Shown: positions 18,378 through 29,181 of the stretch, piece by piece
How the letters are laid out: the number at the start of each line of letters is the position of its first letter
How positions within the stretch are numbered: the stretch's first letter is position 1
Assembly (NCBI RefSeq): GCF_018882285.1
Contig: NZ_JACVOT010000001.1
Span: 751,916 to 815,915, forward strand
Direction of reading: 5' to 3'
From: Polynucleobacter sp. AM-26B4
GTDB lineage: Bacteria > Pseudomonadota > Gammaproteobacteria > Burkholderiales > Burkholderiaceae
Length of the DNA stretch: 64,000 nt
Notes under the pieces: generated by a model
Seen by the model: the letters and a program-made list of their open reading frames with translations, nothing else
Databases searched by the model: none
Told to the model about the DNA's origin: nothing
Made by a program: the position numbers and the translations under genes

Positions 18378-19198
18378 GACTGAGCTCCAAAATCTTCAGC
18401 CAATGTTTTTCCAGGGTAATGAAATGGCACAGGGCCATCAGGATCAGCAGAAACAAACTGCTTCACAAATGGATCTGTCGATAGTTTCAAGTCATCCGGA
18501 GTGCCTTCAGCAGCAATCGTTCCGTTTGCAATGAAATAAACATAATCTGCAATTTCAAATGTTTCTGGAATATCGTGGGTCACCAAAATACTTGTGGCGC
18601 CTAAGGCTTGATTCATGTTTTTAATCAAGCGAGCAGTGATGCCCAAAGAAATCGGATCCAAGCCAGCGAATGGCTCGTCGTACATGATCAATGGAGGATC
18701 GAGCGCAATGGCTCTCGCAAGAGCAACGCGTCTAGCCATTCCACCTGAAATTTGTGAAGGCATTAAATCACGCGCTCCGCGCAAGCCAACAGCATTGAGT
18801 TTCATCAGCACCAAATCACGCAAAGTTGCTTCACTTAATTTGGTATGTTCACGCAATGGGAAGGCGACGTTTTCAAAAACACTCATGTCAGTGAATAAAG
18901 CACCAAACTGAAACAGCATGCCCATGCGTCGGCGTGCAGCCATCAACTGCTGGGTGTTCATCAAGCCAACGTTTTGACCTTCGAACATCACCTCGCCTTG
19001 TTGAGCTGTGACTTGTCCGCCAATCAAACGCAAGACCGTGGTTTTACCGCAACCAGAACCACCCATCACAGCAATCACTTTGCCGCGCGGGAACTCCATA
19101 TTGAGGCCAGAAAGAATGTTTCTTTCCCCAGGCGCATAAGAAAAGTCGACGCCTTTTAGTGAAACAATTGATTCAGTGGGTTCAACGGAATATGTCAT
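18374..19198 (-). CDS. mlaF: MlaF, ATPase of the Mla phospholipid transporter
   Basis: MlaF powers retrograde or anterograde phospholipid movement at the inner membrane. The 274-residue protein carries Walker A GGSGCGKTT (about 46-54), the signature ISGGMARRVALARA, Walker B LIMYDEPFAGLD and switch H in LVTHDIPE. It has the C-terminal extension (about residues 245-274) seen in MlaF that contacts its dimer mate. It is the first gene of the mla operon; the 72-base gap to gltD upstream contains an interrupted inverted repeat (19206-19241) and a possible TTGATA/AACAAT promoter, neither convincing. Confidence 0.96.
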   Translation of the reverse strand: MTYSVEPTESIVSLKGVDFSYAPGERNILSGLNMEFPRGKVIAVMGGSGCGKTTVLRLIGGQVTAQQGEVMFEGQNVGLMNTQQLMAARRRMGMLFQFGALFTDMSVFENVAFPLREHTKLSEATLRDLVLMKLNAVGLRGARDLMPSQISGGMARRVALARAIALDPPLIMYDEPFAGLDPISLGITARLIKNMNQALGATSILVTHDIPETFEIADYVYFIANGTIAAEGTPDDLKLSTDPFVKQFVSADPDGPVPFHYPGKTLAEDFGAQS

Positions 19199-19270
19199 TT
19201 ACAGACTGCCACCATGTTTATTGTTGAAATCATGATGGCAGTGTATCAATAGCTGATGATGTTTAATCAA

Positions 19271-20734
19271 TTAACGTGGCAAAACGCTGCTACCCATCAA
19301 AAACTCGTCAACAGCTCGTGCACATTGACGACCTTCACGAATAGCCCAGACCACCAAAGATTGACCGCGACGCATGTCGCCTGCAGCAAAAATCTTAGGC
19401 ACATTGGTGTAGTAAGCCTTTTCACCTTCGGTACTGGCTTTAGCATTACCGCGAGGATCTTTTTCAACACCAAATGCATCTAATACTTGCTGAGCTGGTG
19501 ACACAAAGCCCATGGCTAAAAACACCAAATCTGCTTTCATTTCAAATTCGCTGCCAGCAATCTCTTGCATCTTGCCGTCTTTCCATTCAAGACGCACACC
19601 GATCAACTTTTCAACCTTGCCATTTTTACCTTCAAAACGCTTGGTTGCCACTGACCAATCACGATCACAGCCTTCATCATGCGATGAAGATGTGCGCAAC
19701 TTGGTTGGCCAATATGGCCAAACCAATGGTTTGTTTTCTTGCTCAGGTGGCTGAGGCAACAATTCAAATTGTGAGATTGAAGCTGCGCCATGACGATTCG
19801 ATGTACCCACACAGTCTGAACCAGTGTCACCGCCACCAATCACGATCACATGCTTGCCGTCTGCACGGATTTCATTTTTGTTGTCTCCAGCAACTTCTTT
19901 GTTCTGAGGAATCAAAAACTCTAATGCATAGTGAATGCCTGATAGCTCACGACCAGGAACTGGTAAATCACGTGGCTGCTCTGCACCACCAGTGATGACA
20001 ACTGCATCAAAGTCTTTTTGTAACTGCTCTGGAGAAACTACTTTCTTGGAGTAATTCTTAACTTCTTTACCCAAAGTATCTTTACCAACAAAAGTACCTG
20101 TCTCAAATTTTACGCCCTCGGCCTTCATCTGCTCGACACGACGATCAATCAAAGTTTTTTCCATCTTGAAGTCAGGGATGCCATAACGCAACAAACCACC
20201 GACACGATCGTTCTTTTCATAAAGCGTGACATCATGACCCACACGAGCCAATTGCTGAGCAGCGGCCATGCCTGCAGGACCTGATCCAACGATGGCTACT
20301 TTTTTACCTGTTTTTTGTTTGGCGACCTGAGGTTTCACCCAATCATTGGCCCATGCCTTATCAATAATGGCGTGCTCAATTGATTTGATGCCGACAGGTG
20401 CCTCATTAATACCCAATGTGCAAGCAGCCTCACAAGGTGCTGGACAAATACGACCCGTGAACTCAGGGAAGTTATTGGTTGAATGCAAAACATCAATCGC
20501 ATTCTTCCAATCTTGCTGATACACCAAATCATTGAAGTCAGGAATGATGTTGTTAACTGGGCAACCGCTATTGCAAAACGGAATACCGCAATCCATACAA
20601 CGAGCACCCTGAGTTTTTGCCTCATCATCTGACAAAGTCATCACAAACTCTTTGTAATGCTTCACGCGTTTTTGTGGCTCCTCATAATGCTCGCTGAGGC
20701 GCTCAAATTCCATAAATCCAGTGACCTTACCCAT
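19271..20734 (-). CDS. gltD: Glutamate synthase (NADPH), small (beta) subunit
   Basis: GltD oxidises NADPH through FAD and passes electrons via iron-sulfur clusters to GltB. ATG at 20734 ([13 protein letters not shown]) is chosen because AAGGA lies just upstream; a longer reading to 20806 would overlap the end of gltB and lacks a ribosome site. The 487-residue protein has N-terminal cysteine clusters ([14 protein letters not shown] and CPAPCEAAC), a first dinucleotide fold [20 protein letters not shown], a second [13 protein letters not shown], and [18 protein letters not shown] at the end. It follows gltB by 29 bases. Confidence 0.97.
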   Translation of the reverse strand: MGKVTGFMEFERLSEHYEEPQKRVKHYKEFVMTLSDDEAKTQGARCMDCGIPFCNSGCPVNNIIPDFNDLVYQQDWKNAIDVLHSTNNFPEFTGRICPAPCEAACTLGINEAPVGIKSIEHAIIDKAWANDWVKPQVAKQKTGKKVAIVGSGPAGMAAAQQLARVGHDVTLYEKNDRVGGLLRYGIPDFKMEKTLIDRRVEQMKAEGVKFETGTFVGKDTLGKEVKNYSKKVVSPEQLQKDFDAVVITGGAEQPRDLPVPGRELSGIHYALEFLIPQNKEVAGDNKNEIRADGKHVIVIGGGDTGSDCVGTSNRHGAASISQFELLPQPPEQENKPLVWPYWPTKLRTSSSHDEGCDRDWSVATKRFEGKNGKVEKLIGVRLEWKDGKMQEIAGSEFEMKADLVFLAMGFVSPAQQVLDAFGVEKDPRGNAKASTEGEKAYYTNVPKIFAAGDMRRGQSLVVWAIREGRQCARAVDEFLMGSSVLPR

Positions 20735-20763
20735 CTTTATTCCTTTATCTCTTGATTCATCAC

Positions 20764-23700
20764 TTAAACAGAAGCGGTTTGTTTGTTGCCTTGAGATTTC
20801 TCCCAAAGCTCACCCAAAGCGCGCTTATATTCAGTCGGGAATACTTTTAAGAAACGCGCACGTGACTTGTCCCAATCAGCCAAAATTGCTTTTGCACGTT
20901 CTGAACCTGTGTGTTTGAAATGGCGCTCAATCAAATTCTTCAAAATGACTTCATCCGTTAAACGCTCGCCACCTTCTTTCACATTCACTGGAGCGTGCCA
21001 TTCTGGCTTAGGCATCTTGGCTTCTTGCTCTGCTGAACTGAGAACTGGCTCAAGAGTTGCCATGCTGGTGTTGCAGCGTTTAGCAAACAAACCATCTTCA
21101 TCGTAAACATAAGCAATACCGCCGCTCATACCTGCAGCAAAGTTACGGCCTGTTAAACCAAGAGCCACAACCGTACCGCCGGTCATGTATTCACAACCGT
21201 GATCGCCTGTGCCCTCAACAACCGCAATCGCACCTGAGTTTCGAACTGCAAAACGCTCACCAGCAACACCGTTGAAGAAAGCTTCACCAGCGATTGCTCC
21301 GTAAAGCACTGTGTTACCAACAATGATGTTTTGCGATGTATCACCACGGAATTCATGTGGCGCACGAACAATCACTCGACCACCTGACAAACCTTTGCCC
21401 ACGTAGTCATTGCCGTCACCAACCAAATCCATCGTCACGCCATGCGCCAAGAAGGCTGCAAAACTTTGACCAGCGGTGCCATTCAATTGAATATGAATCG
21501 TGTCATCAGGCAAACCTTCGTGACCATAACGTTTCGCCACCTCACCAGACAACATCGCACCAGCTGTACGGTTCACGTTCTTGATTGGTTGAATGAATGA
21601 AACTCGCTCGCCTTTTTCTAAAGCAGCTTTTGATTTTTCAATCAAAGCATGATCCAAGGCTGTACTTAAACCATGGTCTTGAGTTTCAACTTGGAACTTA
21701 GGCACGCTTGCCGGAACATTTGGAGCTTGGAAGATCTTCGTGAAATCCAAACCACGGGCTTTCCAGTGATCAATGCTCTTCTTCGTATCCAAGAGCTCTG
21801 TATGACCGATTAAGTCGTCAAATTTGCGGATACCTAATTGCGCCATGATTTCGCGAGCTTCTTCAGCGATGAAGAAGAAGAAATTCACAACGTGTTCTGG
21901 CTTACCTGAAAACTTCTTACGCAATTCAGGGTCTTGTGTTGCCACGCCCACTGGACAAGTATTCAAATGACACTTGCGCATCATGATGCAACCTTCAACC
22001 ACCAATGGTGCAGTAGCAAAACCAAATTCATCAGCGCCCAATAGAGCACCAATCACCACGTCACGACCGGTCTTCATTTGTCCGTCTGCTTGAACACGAA
22101 TACGACTGCGCAAACCATTCAATACCAATGTTTGCTGTGTTTCAGCAAGACCCAATTCCCATGGGCTACCAGCATGCTTGATCGATGACAACGGTGATGC
22201 GCCTGTACCGCCATCATGGCCAGCGATCACAACGTGATCTGCTTTTGCCTTGGCAACACCAGCAGCAACCGTACCAACACCCACCTCAGAAACCAACTTC
22301 ACTGAAATGTCAGCTTTACTGTTAACGTTTTTCAAATCATGGATCAATTGAGCCAAATCTTCAATTGAGTAAATGTCATGGTGCGGAGGAGGAGAAATCA
22401 AACCAACACCCGGTACTGAATAACGCAATTTACCGATGTAATCTGATACCTTGCTTCCAGGAAGCTGACCGCCTTCACCAGGCTTAGCACCCTGAGCCAT
22501 CTTGATCTGAATTTGATCAGCAGAAGTTAAATACTCAGCAGTCACACCAAAACGACCTGAAGCAACTTGCTTGATCTTAGAACGCAATGAATCGCCTTCG
22601 CTCAATGGGATGTTTGCTTCGATCACATCATCGCCAAGGATGCTGGCCAAAGTTTCACCATTCTTGATCGCAATACCTTTGAGCTCATTGCGATAACGCT
22701 TGTTATCTTCACCACCTTCACCAGTGTTTGACTTACCACCGATGCGGTTCATCGCGATTGCTAAAGTTGCGTGAGCTTCTGTAGAAATAGAACCTAAAGA
22801 CATCGCACCTGTTGCGAAACGCTTCACGATTTCTTTTGCTGACTCAACTTCATCTAATGGAATTGCTTTATTAGGATCAATCTTGAACTCAAACAGACCA
22901 CGCAAAGTCATATGACGCTTGGTTTGATCATTGATGATGTTGGCGTACTCTTTGTACGTTTGGTAGCCGCCTTTTTCTGGGCCCTGACGTGTTGAGTGCT
23001 GCAACTTAGCAATTGAGTCTGGTGTCCACATGTGATCTTCACCACGAACACGGAAAGCGTACTCACCACCAGCATCCAACATATTGGTCAATGTTGGATC
23101 ATTACCAAATGCCAAGCTGTGCATCTTCAATGCTTCTTCAGCCACTTCGAAAATACCAATACCACCTACATTCGATGCGGTACCTTTGAAGTATTTATCG
23201 ATCAACTCTTTATTCAAACCGATGGCTTCAAAAATCTGTGCGCCGGTGTAAGACATGTATGTTGAGATACCCATCTTAGACATCACTTTTTGCAAGCCCT
23301 TGCCCACAGCTTTAGTGAAGTTCTTAACAACTTTCTCAGCAGATAAATCACCTTTCAAACCTTTGGCCATATCAACCAAAGTTTCCATTGCCAAGTACGG
23401 ATGAACTGCTTCAGCTCCGTAACCTGCTAATAATGCAAAGTGATGTGTCTCGCGCGCACTGCCTGTTTCAACTACCAAACCAGTGCTTGTGCGCAAGCCT
23501 TTATCAACCAAATGTTGATGAATGGCTGATGTTGCCAATAGTGCCGGAATAGCCACGTGATCAGCAGCCACTTGACGATCGCTGATGATCAAAATGTTGT
23601 AGCCAGAATGAACTGCATCTACTGCTTCAGCACATAGTGAAGCAAGGCGCGCTTCCACACCATCTTTGCCCCATGCTGATGGATAGCAAATATCCAACTC

Positions 23701-25512
23701 GTATGAGCGGAACTTGCCGCCTGTGTAGTGTTCAATGTGACGAACTTTAGCGATGTCATCAAAATCCAAAATTGGTTGTGACACTTCTAAGCGCATCGGT
23801 GGATTGATGTTGTTGGTATCCAACAAATTAGGCTTAGGTCCCACGAATGAAACCAAAGACATCACCATGTTTTCACGAATAGGATCGATTGGTGGGTTTG
23901 TTACCTGAGCGAATAACTGCTTAAAGTAGTTGTACAAAGGTTTGTTCTTATTTGATAGAACTGCTAATGGGCTGTCATTACCCATGGAACCAATCGCTTC
24001 CTCACCTGATGAAGCCATCGGTGCCATCAAGAACTTCAAATCTTCTTGCGTATAACCGAATGCTTGTTGACGATCTAACAAGCTAGCTGCAGGACGAATA
24101 TTCTGTGCATCTTGTTTGACATCTTCCGACGTCACGTCGATTTCATCAAGCTTAATACGAACTGCTTCAATCCAGCTCTTGTATGGTTTGGCTTTTGCTA
24201 ATGCATCTTTCAACTCAATGTCATCAATGATGCGACCTTGCTCCATGTCAATCAAGAACATCTTGCCTGGTTGCAAGCGCCACTTCTTAACAATTTTATT
24301 TTCTGGGAAGGTCAATACACCTGCCTCTGAAGCCATGATGACCAAGTCATCATCAGTCACGTAATAACGTGCTGGACGCAGACCATTTCGATCTAAAGTT
24401 GCGCCAATTTGACGACCATCCGTGAAAGCAATCGCTGCTGGACCATCCCATGGCTCCATCATCGCTGCGTGGTATTCATAGAATGCACGACGGTTGTCAT
24501 CCATCAATGTATGTTGTTCCCATGCCTCAGGAATCATCATCATCATGGCGTGTGCCATTGGGTATCCAGCCATCACCAACAACTCTAAACAGTTATCAAA
24601 ACTGGCTGTGTCTGATTGACCCGGATAAATCAAAGGCCATAATTTTTGTAAATCATCACCAAGCACTGGTGAACTGATAGCACCCGTTCTTGCGTTGATC
24701 CAATTGACGTTGCCCTTAACTGTGTTGATTTCTCCGTTATGAGCAATCATGCGGTATGGGTGTGCTAACTCCCATGCTGGGAATGTGTTGGTTGAGAAGC
24801 GTTGATGCACTAGAGCCAGCGCTGACACCACTCTTGAATCTTTTAAATCCTCGTAATAAGCACCTACTTGGTTTGCCAAAAGAAGACCTTTGTAAACCAC
24901 TGTTCTGGCTGACATAGAAGTCACAAAGTACTCTTTGCCATGCTGAAGTTGTAATGCTTGAATTGCGTGGCTGCCTGTTTTTCTGATGACATACAACTTG
25001 CGTTCTAAAGCGTCGGTTGTCATGATGTCGCGGCCGCGACCAATGAAAATTTGGCGAATCACTGGTTCTGTTTTTCTAACAGTCGGTGACATTGGCATAG
25101 TTGCATCAACTGGCACATCTCTCCAACCGAGAACCACTTGTCCTTCAATGCGTACCGTTCTTTCTAATTCTTGCTCACAGGCTAAGCGTGAAGCACTTTC
25201 TTTTGGCATGAACACCATACCAACACCGTACTCACCTGCTGGCGGCAAATTCACGCCTTGCTTGGCCATTTCTTCTCTATAGAACTGGTCTGGAATTTGG
25301 ATCAAGATACCGGCGCCGTCACCCATCAAAGGATCTGCACCCACCGCACCGCGGTGATCGATGTTCTCAAGAATCTTTAAACCTTGAGAAACGATGTCAT
25401 GGCTCTTATGGCCCTTGATGTGCGCAACGAAACCAACGCCACAAGCGTCGTGTTCATTGACGGGGTCATAAAGACCTTGCGCTTCAGGGCGCAATGAAGG
25501 AGTAGTAGTCAC
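20764..25512 (-). CDS. gltB: Glutamate synthase (NADPH), large (alpha) subunit
   Basis: GltB makes two glutamates from glutamine and 2-oxoglutarate. I choose GTG at 25512 because AAGGA is seven bases upstream, giving 1582 residues; a TTG eight codons further out has no ribosome site. The order of domains is N-terminal glutamine amidotransferase whose nucleophile C24 (EHDACGVGF) is exposed by removing a 23-residue propeptide, a central linker, the FMN-binding synthase barrel ([34 protein letters not shown] stretch), the 3Fe-4S cysteines in [15 protein letters not shown], and the C-terminal beta-helix with repeated glycines. A good sigma-70 promoter lies about 75 bases upstream. Confidence 0.97.
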   Translation of the reverse strand: MTTTPSLRPEAQGLYDPVNEHDACGVGFVAHIKGHKSHDIVSQGLKILENIDHRGAVGADPLMGDGAGILIQIPDQFYREEMAKQGVNLPPAGEYGVGMVFMPKESASRLACEQELERTVRIEGQVVLGWRDVPVDATMPMSPTVRKTEPVIRQIFIGRGRDIMTTDALERKLYVIRKTGSHAIQALQLQHGKEYFVTSMSARTVVYKGLLLANQVGAYYEDLKDSRVVSALALVHQRFSTNTFPAWELAHPYRMIAHNGEINTVKGNVNWINARTGAISSPVLGDDLQKLWPLIYPGQSDTASFDNCLELLVMAGYPMAHAMMMMIPEAWEQHTLMDDNRRAFYEYHAAMMEPWDGPAAIAFTDGRQIGATLDRNGLRPARYYVTDDDLVIMASEAGVLTFPENKIVKKWRLQPGKMFLIDMEQGRIIDDIELKDALAKAKPYKSWIEAVRIKLDEIDVTSEDVKQDAQNIRPAASLLDRQQAFGYTQEDLKFLMAPMASSGEEAIGSMGNDSPLAVLSNKNKPLYNYFKQLFAQVTNPPIDPIRENMVMSLVSFVGPKPNLLDTNNINPPMRLEVSQPILDFDDIAKVRHIEHYTGGKFRSYELDICYPSAWGKDGVEARLASLCAEAVDAVHSGYNILIISDRQVAADHVAIPALLATSAIHQHLVDKGLRTSTGLVVETGSARETHHFALLAGYGAEAVHPYLAMETLVDMAKGLKGDLSAEKVVKNFTKAVGKGLQKVMSKMGISTYMSYTGAQIFEAIGLNKELIDKYFKGTASNVGGIGIFEVAEEALKMHSLAFGNDPTLTNMLDAGGEYAFRVRGEDHMWTPDSIAKLQHSTRQGPEKGGYQTYKEYANIINDQTKRHMTLRGLFEFKIDPNKAIPLDEVESAKEIVKRFATGAMSLGSISTEAHATLAIAMNRIGGKSNTGEGGEDNKRYRNELKGIAIKNGETLASILGDDVIEANIPLSEGDSLRSKIKQVASGRFGVTAEYLTSADQIQIKMAQGAKPGEGGQLPGSKVSDYIGKLRYSVPGVGLISPPPHHDIYSIEDLAQLIHDLKNVNSKADISVKLVSEVGVGTVAAGVAKAKADHVVIAGHDGGTGASPLSSIKHAGSPWELGLAETQQTLVLNGLRSRIRVQADGQMKTGRDVVIGALLGADEFGFATAPLVVEGCIMMRKCHLNTCPVGVATQDPELRKKFSGKPEHVVNFFFFIAEEAREIMAQLGIRKFDDLIGHTELLDTKKSIDHWKARGLDFTKIFQAPNVPASVPKFQVETQDHGLSTALDHALIEKSKAALEKGERVSFIQPIKNVNRTAGAMLSGEVAKRYGHEGLPDDTIHIQLNGTAGQSFAAFLAHGVTMDLVGDGNDYVGKGLSGGRVIVRAPHEFRGDTSQNIIVGNTVLYGAIAGEAFFNGVAGERFAVRNSGAIAVVEGTGDHGCEYMTGGTVVALGLTGRNFAAGMSGGIAYVYDEDGLFAKRCNTSMATLEPVLSSAEQEAKMPKPEWHAPVNVKEGGERLTDEVILKNLIERHFKHTGSERAKAILADWDKSRARFLKVFPTEYKRALGELWEKSQGNKQTASV

Positions 25513-25586
25513 AGATATTTCCTTGATAAATAACAATGGATGTCTTTATTAAAGACTTTGTCCCCGACATAACGAGGTTTTTGACA

Positions 25587-25615
25587 ACTATAGGGGATTA
25601 CCCGTGGGCAAGCAA
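25587..25615 (-). promoter_or_regulatory. Sigma-70 type promoter of gltBD
   Basis: On the minus strand TTGCTT (25610-25615) and TATAGT (25587-25592) are exactly 17 bases apart. Transcription would start near 25580, leaving a leader of about 68 bases before the GTG of gltB. It lies directly beside the hairpin at 25619-25647, so that element is immediately upstream of the -35 box. Confidence 0.65.
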
Positions 25616-25618
25616 TAA

Positions 25619-25691
25619 AAATAATTGGTGTCTGTCACTAATTATTTAATGGCTAAACAATTAAATCGATAAATTGGGGACATAGTCAATT
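25619..25691. repeat. RAYT-associated palindromic motifs between gltB and the transposase gene
   Basis: Two short palindromes lie side by side. The first has arms 25619-25630 and 25636-25647 (AAATAATTGGTG / CACTAATTATTT) that pair over 12 positions with one G-T, around a TCTGT loop. The second, 25672-25691, begins AATTGGGGACATAG and ends CAATT. The words GGTGTCTGTC and GGGGACA are of the kind found in short repeats dispersed near RAYT genes in many proteobacterial genomes. No second copy of either is apparent elsewhere in this window. Confidence 0.5.
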
Positions 25692-25747
25692 AAAATGAGG
25701 AGATTCATGCACCAAATTATGGCAAAACTTGTTTCTTTTATGGCTTT

Positions 25748-26434
25748 TTAGGACTTTTTTGGTCTGCCAGCAAGTCGAGGCTGAAGGGGCCTGGATGTTT
25801 TGAGGGCCAATTGTTTTAAAAACACATCCCCTGCCATTGGCCAGCCATAGCTTAAGTGTTTACTTACTTTTTCCACCTCATTCGGGCTTAAGGGCTCTAA
25901 AACCGATCTTTGCCAGGCCATTTGACGCTCAAAAGGAGTATTAGCAATCGCCCAATAGGAAGGGTGATCAGCAATCCAAGGGATTGTTTCGGCTCCAGCA
26001 TGATGTCGGTAACTGGACCAAGGCCATTCTTCAGGTTTTTGAACCAATCCAGTTCTCACTGGATTTTGTTCGATGTATTTTTGAACCAATAAAAAGTAAG
26101 CATCAGGGTCAATCAAGCAGGATTTGAATCTGCCCTCCCACACAGTGCCACTTGAAGCATGTGTTTGATTAAACAATTGTGCGTAACGGCGTCCAATCGA
26201 TTGCATGACTTTAGAAGCGCTTAAGACAGTTTTTGGGGTGGCCAAAATATGCACGTGATTGGGCATCAATCCAAAAGCATGAATAGCAAGCTCATATTCT
26301 CGTGCCGCATCTTTGAGCCATTCAAGATAAGATTTTTTATCTTCATCAGAAATAAAAATATCTTTGGAGTTGTGCCCCCTGACCATGATATGAAGCGGAT
26401 AACCAGGAAGAACCACTCTTTGAAGTCTGGCCAT
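25748..26434 (-). CDS. REP-associated tyrosine transposase (RAYT, Y1/IS200-like)
   Basis: This 228-residue protein belongs to the single-domain Y1 transposases related to IS200/IS605 TnpA that are domesticated as RAYTs. The HUH pair is H60-V-H62 in LMPNHVHILATP, the probable catalytic tyrosine is Y120 in VQKYIEQNPVRTGL, and family signatures WEGRFKS (99-105) and EEWPWSSYRHH (about 135-145) are present. The basic C-terminus (GRPKKS) is typical. No flanking insertion-sequence ends or target duplications are visible; instead palindromes lie at 25619-25691. The gene sits directly after dgt (its ATG overlaps the dgt stop by zero bases), so it may be read through from aroKB-dgt. It appears intact. 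Confidence 0.92.
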   Translation of the reverse strand: MARLQRVVLPGYPLHIMVRGHNSKDIFISDEDKKSYLEWLKDAAREYELAIHAFGLMPNHVHILATPKTVLSASKVMQSIGRRYAQLFNQTHASSGTVWEGRFKSCLIDPDAYFLLVQKYIEQNPVRTGLVQKPEEWPWSSYRHHAGAETIPWIADHPSYWAIANTPFERQMAWQRSVLEPLSPNEVEKVSKHLSYGWPMAGDVFLKQLALKTSRPLQPRLAGRPKKS

Positions 26435-27544
26435 TTAAGCAGTCAACTTATGAAATTCTTTATTGGCAAAACGATCTGTCATGCCAGCAATGTAATGCGA
26501 TATGCGTCGCGACAAATCATCTTCTGATCTAAACCCCTCAGGCAAGTCTTGTGGGGATTGTTGGTAGTGTGCAAATAACACTTTAACCATGTTGGCTGCT
26601 TCACTTGTGACAGATTGCACTTGTGGATGACGATACAAGTTTTTAAAAAGGAACTTTTTCATCGCACCGGCTTGTTCACGCATGCTTGCGGAGAAGCCAA
26701 CCATGGGTGAACCATGACGCACATCGTCAATGGTGCTTGGCGAGAACTCCTCAAGTCGGCGCTGCGTTTCTTTAACCAAATCATCAACGAGCACATGAAT
26801 GATGTGTCTAATCACTTCATAGACCAAACGACGCCCAGTCAAATCAGGAAATGAATGTTTCACCCGATTATGCTGCTCTTGCCACAAGGCAACCTCAGAT
26901 AGTTGCTGAATGTTTAATAAACCCGAGCGAATACCATCGTCAATGTCATGATTGTTATAAGCGATTTCATCAGCAAAGTTAGCCAACTGAGCTTCTAAAC
27001 TAGGTTGATGTCCCTTTAAAAATCTCTCTCCCAAAGGACCTAATTTTTCAGCATTTTTTCTGGAGCAATGTTTCAGAATGCCTTCACGAGTTTCAAAAGA
27101 AAGATTTAAGCCATCCCACCTTGCGTAGCGCTCTTCTAAAAAATCAACGACCCATAAACTTTGTAAATTGTGTTCAAAGCCTCCATATTCTTTCATGCAT
27201 TCATTGAGTGCATCTTGGCCCGCATGACCAAAAGGCGTGTGACCCAAATCATGAGCCAAAGAAATAGCTTCTACCAAGTCTTCGTTGAGATTTAAGCGCC
27301 TGGCCACCGAACGACCAATCTGCGCAACTTCCAAACTGTGGGTCAAGCGATTTCTGAAGTGATCGCCTTCATGATTTAAAAAAACTTGTGTTTTATATTC
27401 AAGCCGACGAAAGGCGGTTGAATGAATGATTCTGTCTCGGTCTCGTTGAAATACATTTCGGCCAGATTGGGTTGGCTCCTCTGGCTCAGGATGCAAGCGC
27501 CCTAAAGATAATGCTGGGTTTGCTGCGTAACTAGCTAAGCTCAT
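26435..27544 (-). CDS. dgt: Deoxyguanosinetriphosphate triphosphohydrolase-like protein
   Basis: An HD-domain dNTP triphosphohydrolase that removes tripolyphosphate from deoxynucleotides. The HD motif residues are visible: RLTHSLEVAQ with H70 (numbered from the GTG one codon upstream), HD at 99-100 and H103/H108 in AHDLGHTPFGHAG, and a distal EIAYNNHDIDDG with Asp. At about 369 aa it is the shorter dGTPase-like type 2 form, not the 505-residue E. coli Dgt. Start is ATG at 27544 or GTG at 27547; GAGTGAG precedes both. It lies 20 bases downstream of aroB, as in most betaproteobacteria (aroK-aroB-dgt). Confidence 0.93.
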   Translation of the reverse strand: MSLASYAANPALSLGRLHPEPEEPTQSGRNVFQRDRDRIIHSTAFRRLEYKTQVFLNHEGDHFRNRLTHSLEVAQIGRSVARRLNLNEDLVEAISLAHDLGHTPFGHAGQDALNECMKEYGGFEHNLQSLWVVDFLEERYARWDGLNLSFETREGILKHCSRKNAEKLGPLGERFLKGHQPSLEAQLANFADEIAYNNHDIDDGIRSGLLNIQQLSEVALWQEQHNRVKHSFPDLTGRRLVYEVIRHIIHVLVDDLVKETQRRLEEFSPSTIDDVRHGSPMVGFSASMREQAGAMKKFLFKNLYRHPQVQSVTSEAANMVKVLFAHYQQSPQDLPEGFRSEDDLSRRISHYIAGMTDRFANKEFHKLTA

Positions 27545-27567
27545 CACAACTCACTCAAGCAAGCTCA

Positions 27568-28650
27568 TCAAGCTACCCCATTGGAGATCAGTGTTTGAAT
27601 CACAAGGTCATCATCCACTGTTTGAATTTTTGCCTGACCCAAACCATTGAGCAAAATGTAACGGACTTCGCCACCTTCTGCTTTTTTATCAACGCTCATC
27701 AATTCCATGAAACGATCAACCCCTAATTTAGGTGGTTGAGTTGGCAAACGAAGTGCTTCGATGATTTTCTTTAAACGTGATGCCTCAGCTTCGGATAGTA
27801 AACCCACTCGAACTGATAAATCAGCGGCCATGACCATGCCACAACCAACCGCTTGGCCGTGAAGCCAAGCACCGTAACCCATGCCCGCTTCAATCGCATG
27901 ACCAAAGGTATGGCCAAAATTCAAGATCGCACGAATGCCACCTTCTTTTTCATCTTGAGCTACCACTTCAGATTTGATTTCACATGAGCGGCGCACGGCG
28001 TACTCCATGGCAGCTGGATCACAGTTATTCAGTGCGTCTTGGTTTTTCTCAATCCAAGATAAAAATTCAGAGTCAGCAATAGCGCCATGCTTGATCACTT
28101 CAGCCAAACCCGCCGCCAATTCTTCAGGCGGCAAAGTCTTTAAAGTATCTAAATCAGCAATCACGGCTTGCGGCTGATGAAAAGCGCCCACCATGTTTTT
28201 ACCCAAAGGATGGTTGATGCCTGTCTTGCCACCGACTGAAGAGTCCACTTGAGATAACAAGGTGGTTGGAACCTGAATGAATTTAATGCCGCGCATATAG
28301 CATGCAGCAGCAAAGCCTGTCATATCACCAATCACACCACCACCCAAGGCAACCAGGGTGGTTTTTCGGTCAGCTGAGTTTTCTAACAAGCCATCAAAAA
28401 TCTTTTGTAACACTTCCCATGTTTTAAATACTTCACCATCAGGCAAAACAATCAGCTTCACTTTTTGACCAATGCCCTCTAGGGTTTTAACCACCTTATC
28501 GGCATACAAAGGAGCAACCGTTTCATTGGTGACCACCGCTGTGAAAGTACCCTTGATGTGTTTTTTATATAAGTCTGCTTGAGCAAGTAATTGAGATCCA
28601 ATATGAATCGGATAACTGCGATCACCTAAATCTAATTGAAGAGTGTTCAT
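27568..28650 (-). CDS. aroB: 3-dehydroquinate synthase
   Basis: AroB converts DAHP to 3-dehydroquinate, the second shikimate-pathway step, using NAD+ and a divalent metal. The 360-residue protein shows the NAD-binding loop [10 protein letters not shown] (about 79-88), [20 protein letters not shown] with the catalytic lysine following, the metal site with E ([12 protein letters not shown]), [12 protein letters not shown] with two histidines, and HGQAVGCGM. The start overlaps aroK by four bases, so the two are coupled. Confidence 0.97.
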   Translation of the reverse strand: MNTLQLDLGDRSYPIHIGSQLLAQADLYKKHIKGTFTAVVTNETVAPLYADKVVKTLEGIGQKVKLIVLPDGEVFKTWEVLQKIFDGLLENSADRKTTLVALGGGVIGDMTGFAAACYMRGIKFIQVPTTLLSQVDSSVGGKTGINHPLGKNMVGAFHQPQAVIADLDTLKTLPPEELAAGLAEVIKHGAIADSEFLSWIEKNQDALNNCDPAAMEYAVRRSCEIKSEVVAQDEKEGGIRAILNFGHTFGHAIEAGMGYGAWLHGQAVGCGMVMAADLSVRVGLLSEAEASRLKKIIEALRLPTQPPKLGVDRFMELMSVDKKAEGGEVRYILLNGLGQAKIQTVDDDLVIQTLISNGVA

Positions 28651-29171
28651 GTTGATAATTCGAATTGCATCATTAGTGTGTTCACCAACTGAGTGACGCT
28701 GGGCTTACCAGTATCAATCACATGATGGGCGGTTTCTCTGTACAAGGGATCACGAATTGCGAAAAGCTTTTCAAGGGTGCCTCTAGGATCATCGTTATTC
28801 AACAATGGTCTACCTTTGTCATTACGAGTTCTTAACCAAAGCTCATGCGGTGTTGCACGCAAATATACAACCACGCCTCTTTGATGCAAATGTTGACGAT
28901 TTTCAGGCAATAAAACAGCGCCGCCACCCGTAGCCAAAACCAAATTCTTTTCTTGGGTTAATTCATCAATGACCTGAGCCTCACGCTTGCGAAATCCTTC
29001 CTCACCCTCCATTTCAAAAATGGTTGGAATGCGAACGCCGCAGCGGGCCTCAATCTCATGATCCGAATCCACAAATCGTCTTCCTAATTTTTTAGCAAGG
29101 AGACGGCCAACGGTGGTTTTACCGGCGCCCATCACCCCAACTAAAAAGATATTTTCTGGAAAACTGTTCAT
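28647..29171 (-). CDS. aroK: Shikimate kinase
   Basis: AroK phosphorylates shikimate with ATP. The 174-residue protein has the P-loop GVMGAGKTT (residues 12-20), the shikimate-binding [11 protein letters not shown] segment near 36-46, the ATGGGAVL loop around 80-87, and the lid RNDKGRPLL near 116-124. It follows the pilQ-like gene by 10 bases and overlaps aroB by four, preserving the pilQ-aroK-aroB linkage of betaproteobacteria even though the pil genes are reduced here. Confidence 0.97.
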   Translation of the reverse strand: MNSFPENIFLVGVMGAGKTTVGRLLAKKLGRRFVDSDHEIEARCGVRIPTIFEMEGEEGFRKREAQVIDELTQEKNLVLATGGGAVLLPENRQHLHQRGVVVYLRATPHELWLRTRNDKGRPLLNNDDPRGTLEKLFAIRDPLYRETAHHVIDTGKPSVTQLVNTLMMQFELST

Positions 29172-29181
29172 ACATGAGATT

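Noticed and set aside
19206..19241. Interrupted inverted repeat between gltD and mlaF
   Set aside because: Two short stems with a mismatch, a 14-base loop and no T run; not enough for a terminator.
19474..19995. 173-codon plus-strand open frame opposite gltD
   Set aside because: Composition rich in His, Gln, Cys and Leu as expected of an antisense frame; gltD on the other strand explains the region fully.
25708..25724. NtrC-like palindrome TGCACCA-N6-GGCA upstream of gltB
   Set aside because: Only one half matches well, it lies over 100 bases upstream of the sigma-70 -35 box, and no sigma-54 promoter accompanies it.
25748..26434. Calling the transposase gene a complete insertion sequence
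   Set aside because: No terminal inverted repeats, target duplication or second IS gene are visible; the motifs fit a single-copy RAYT instead.
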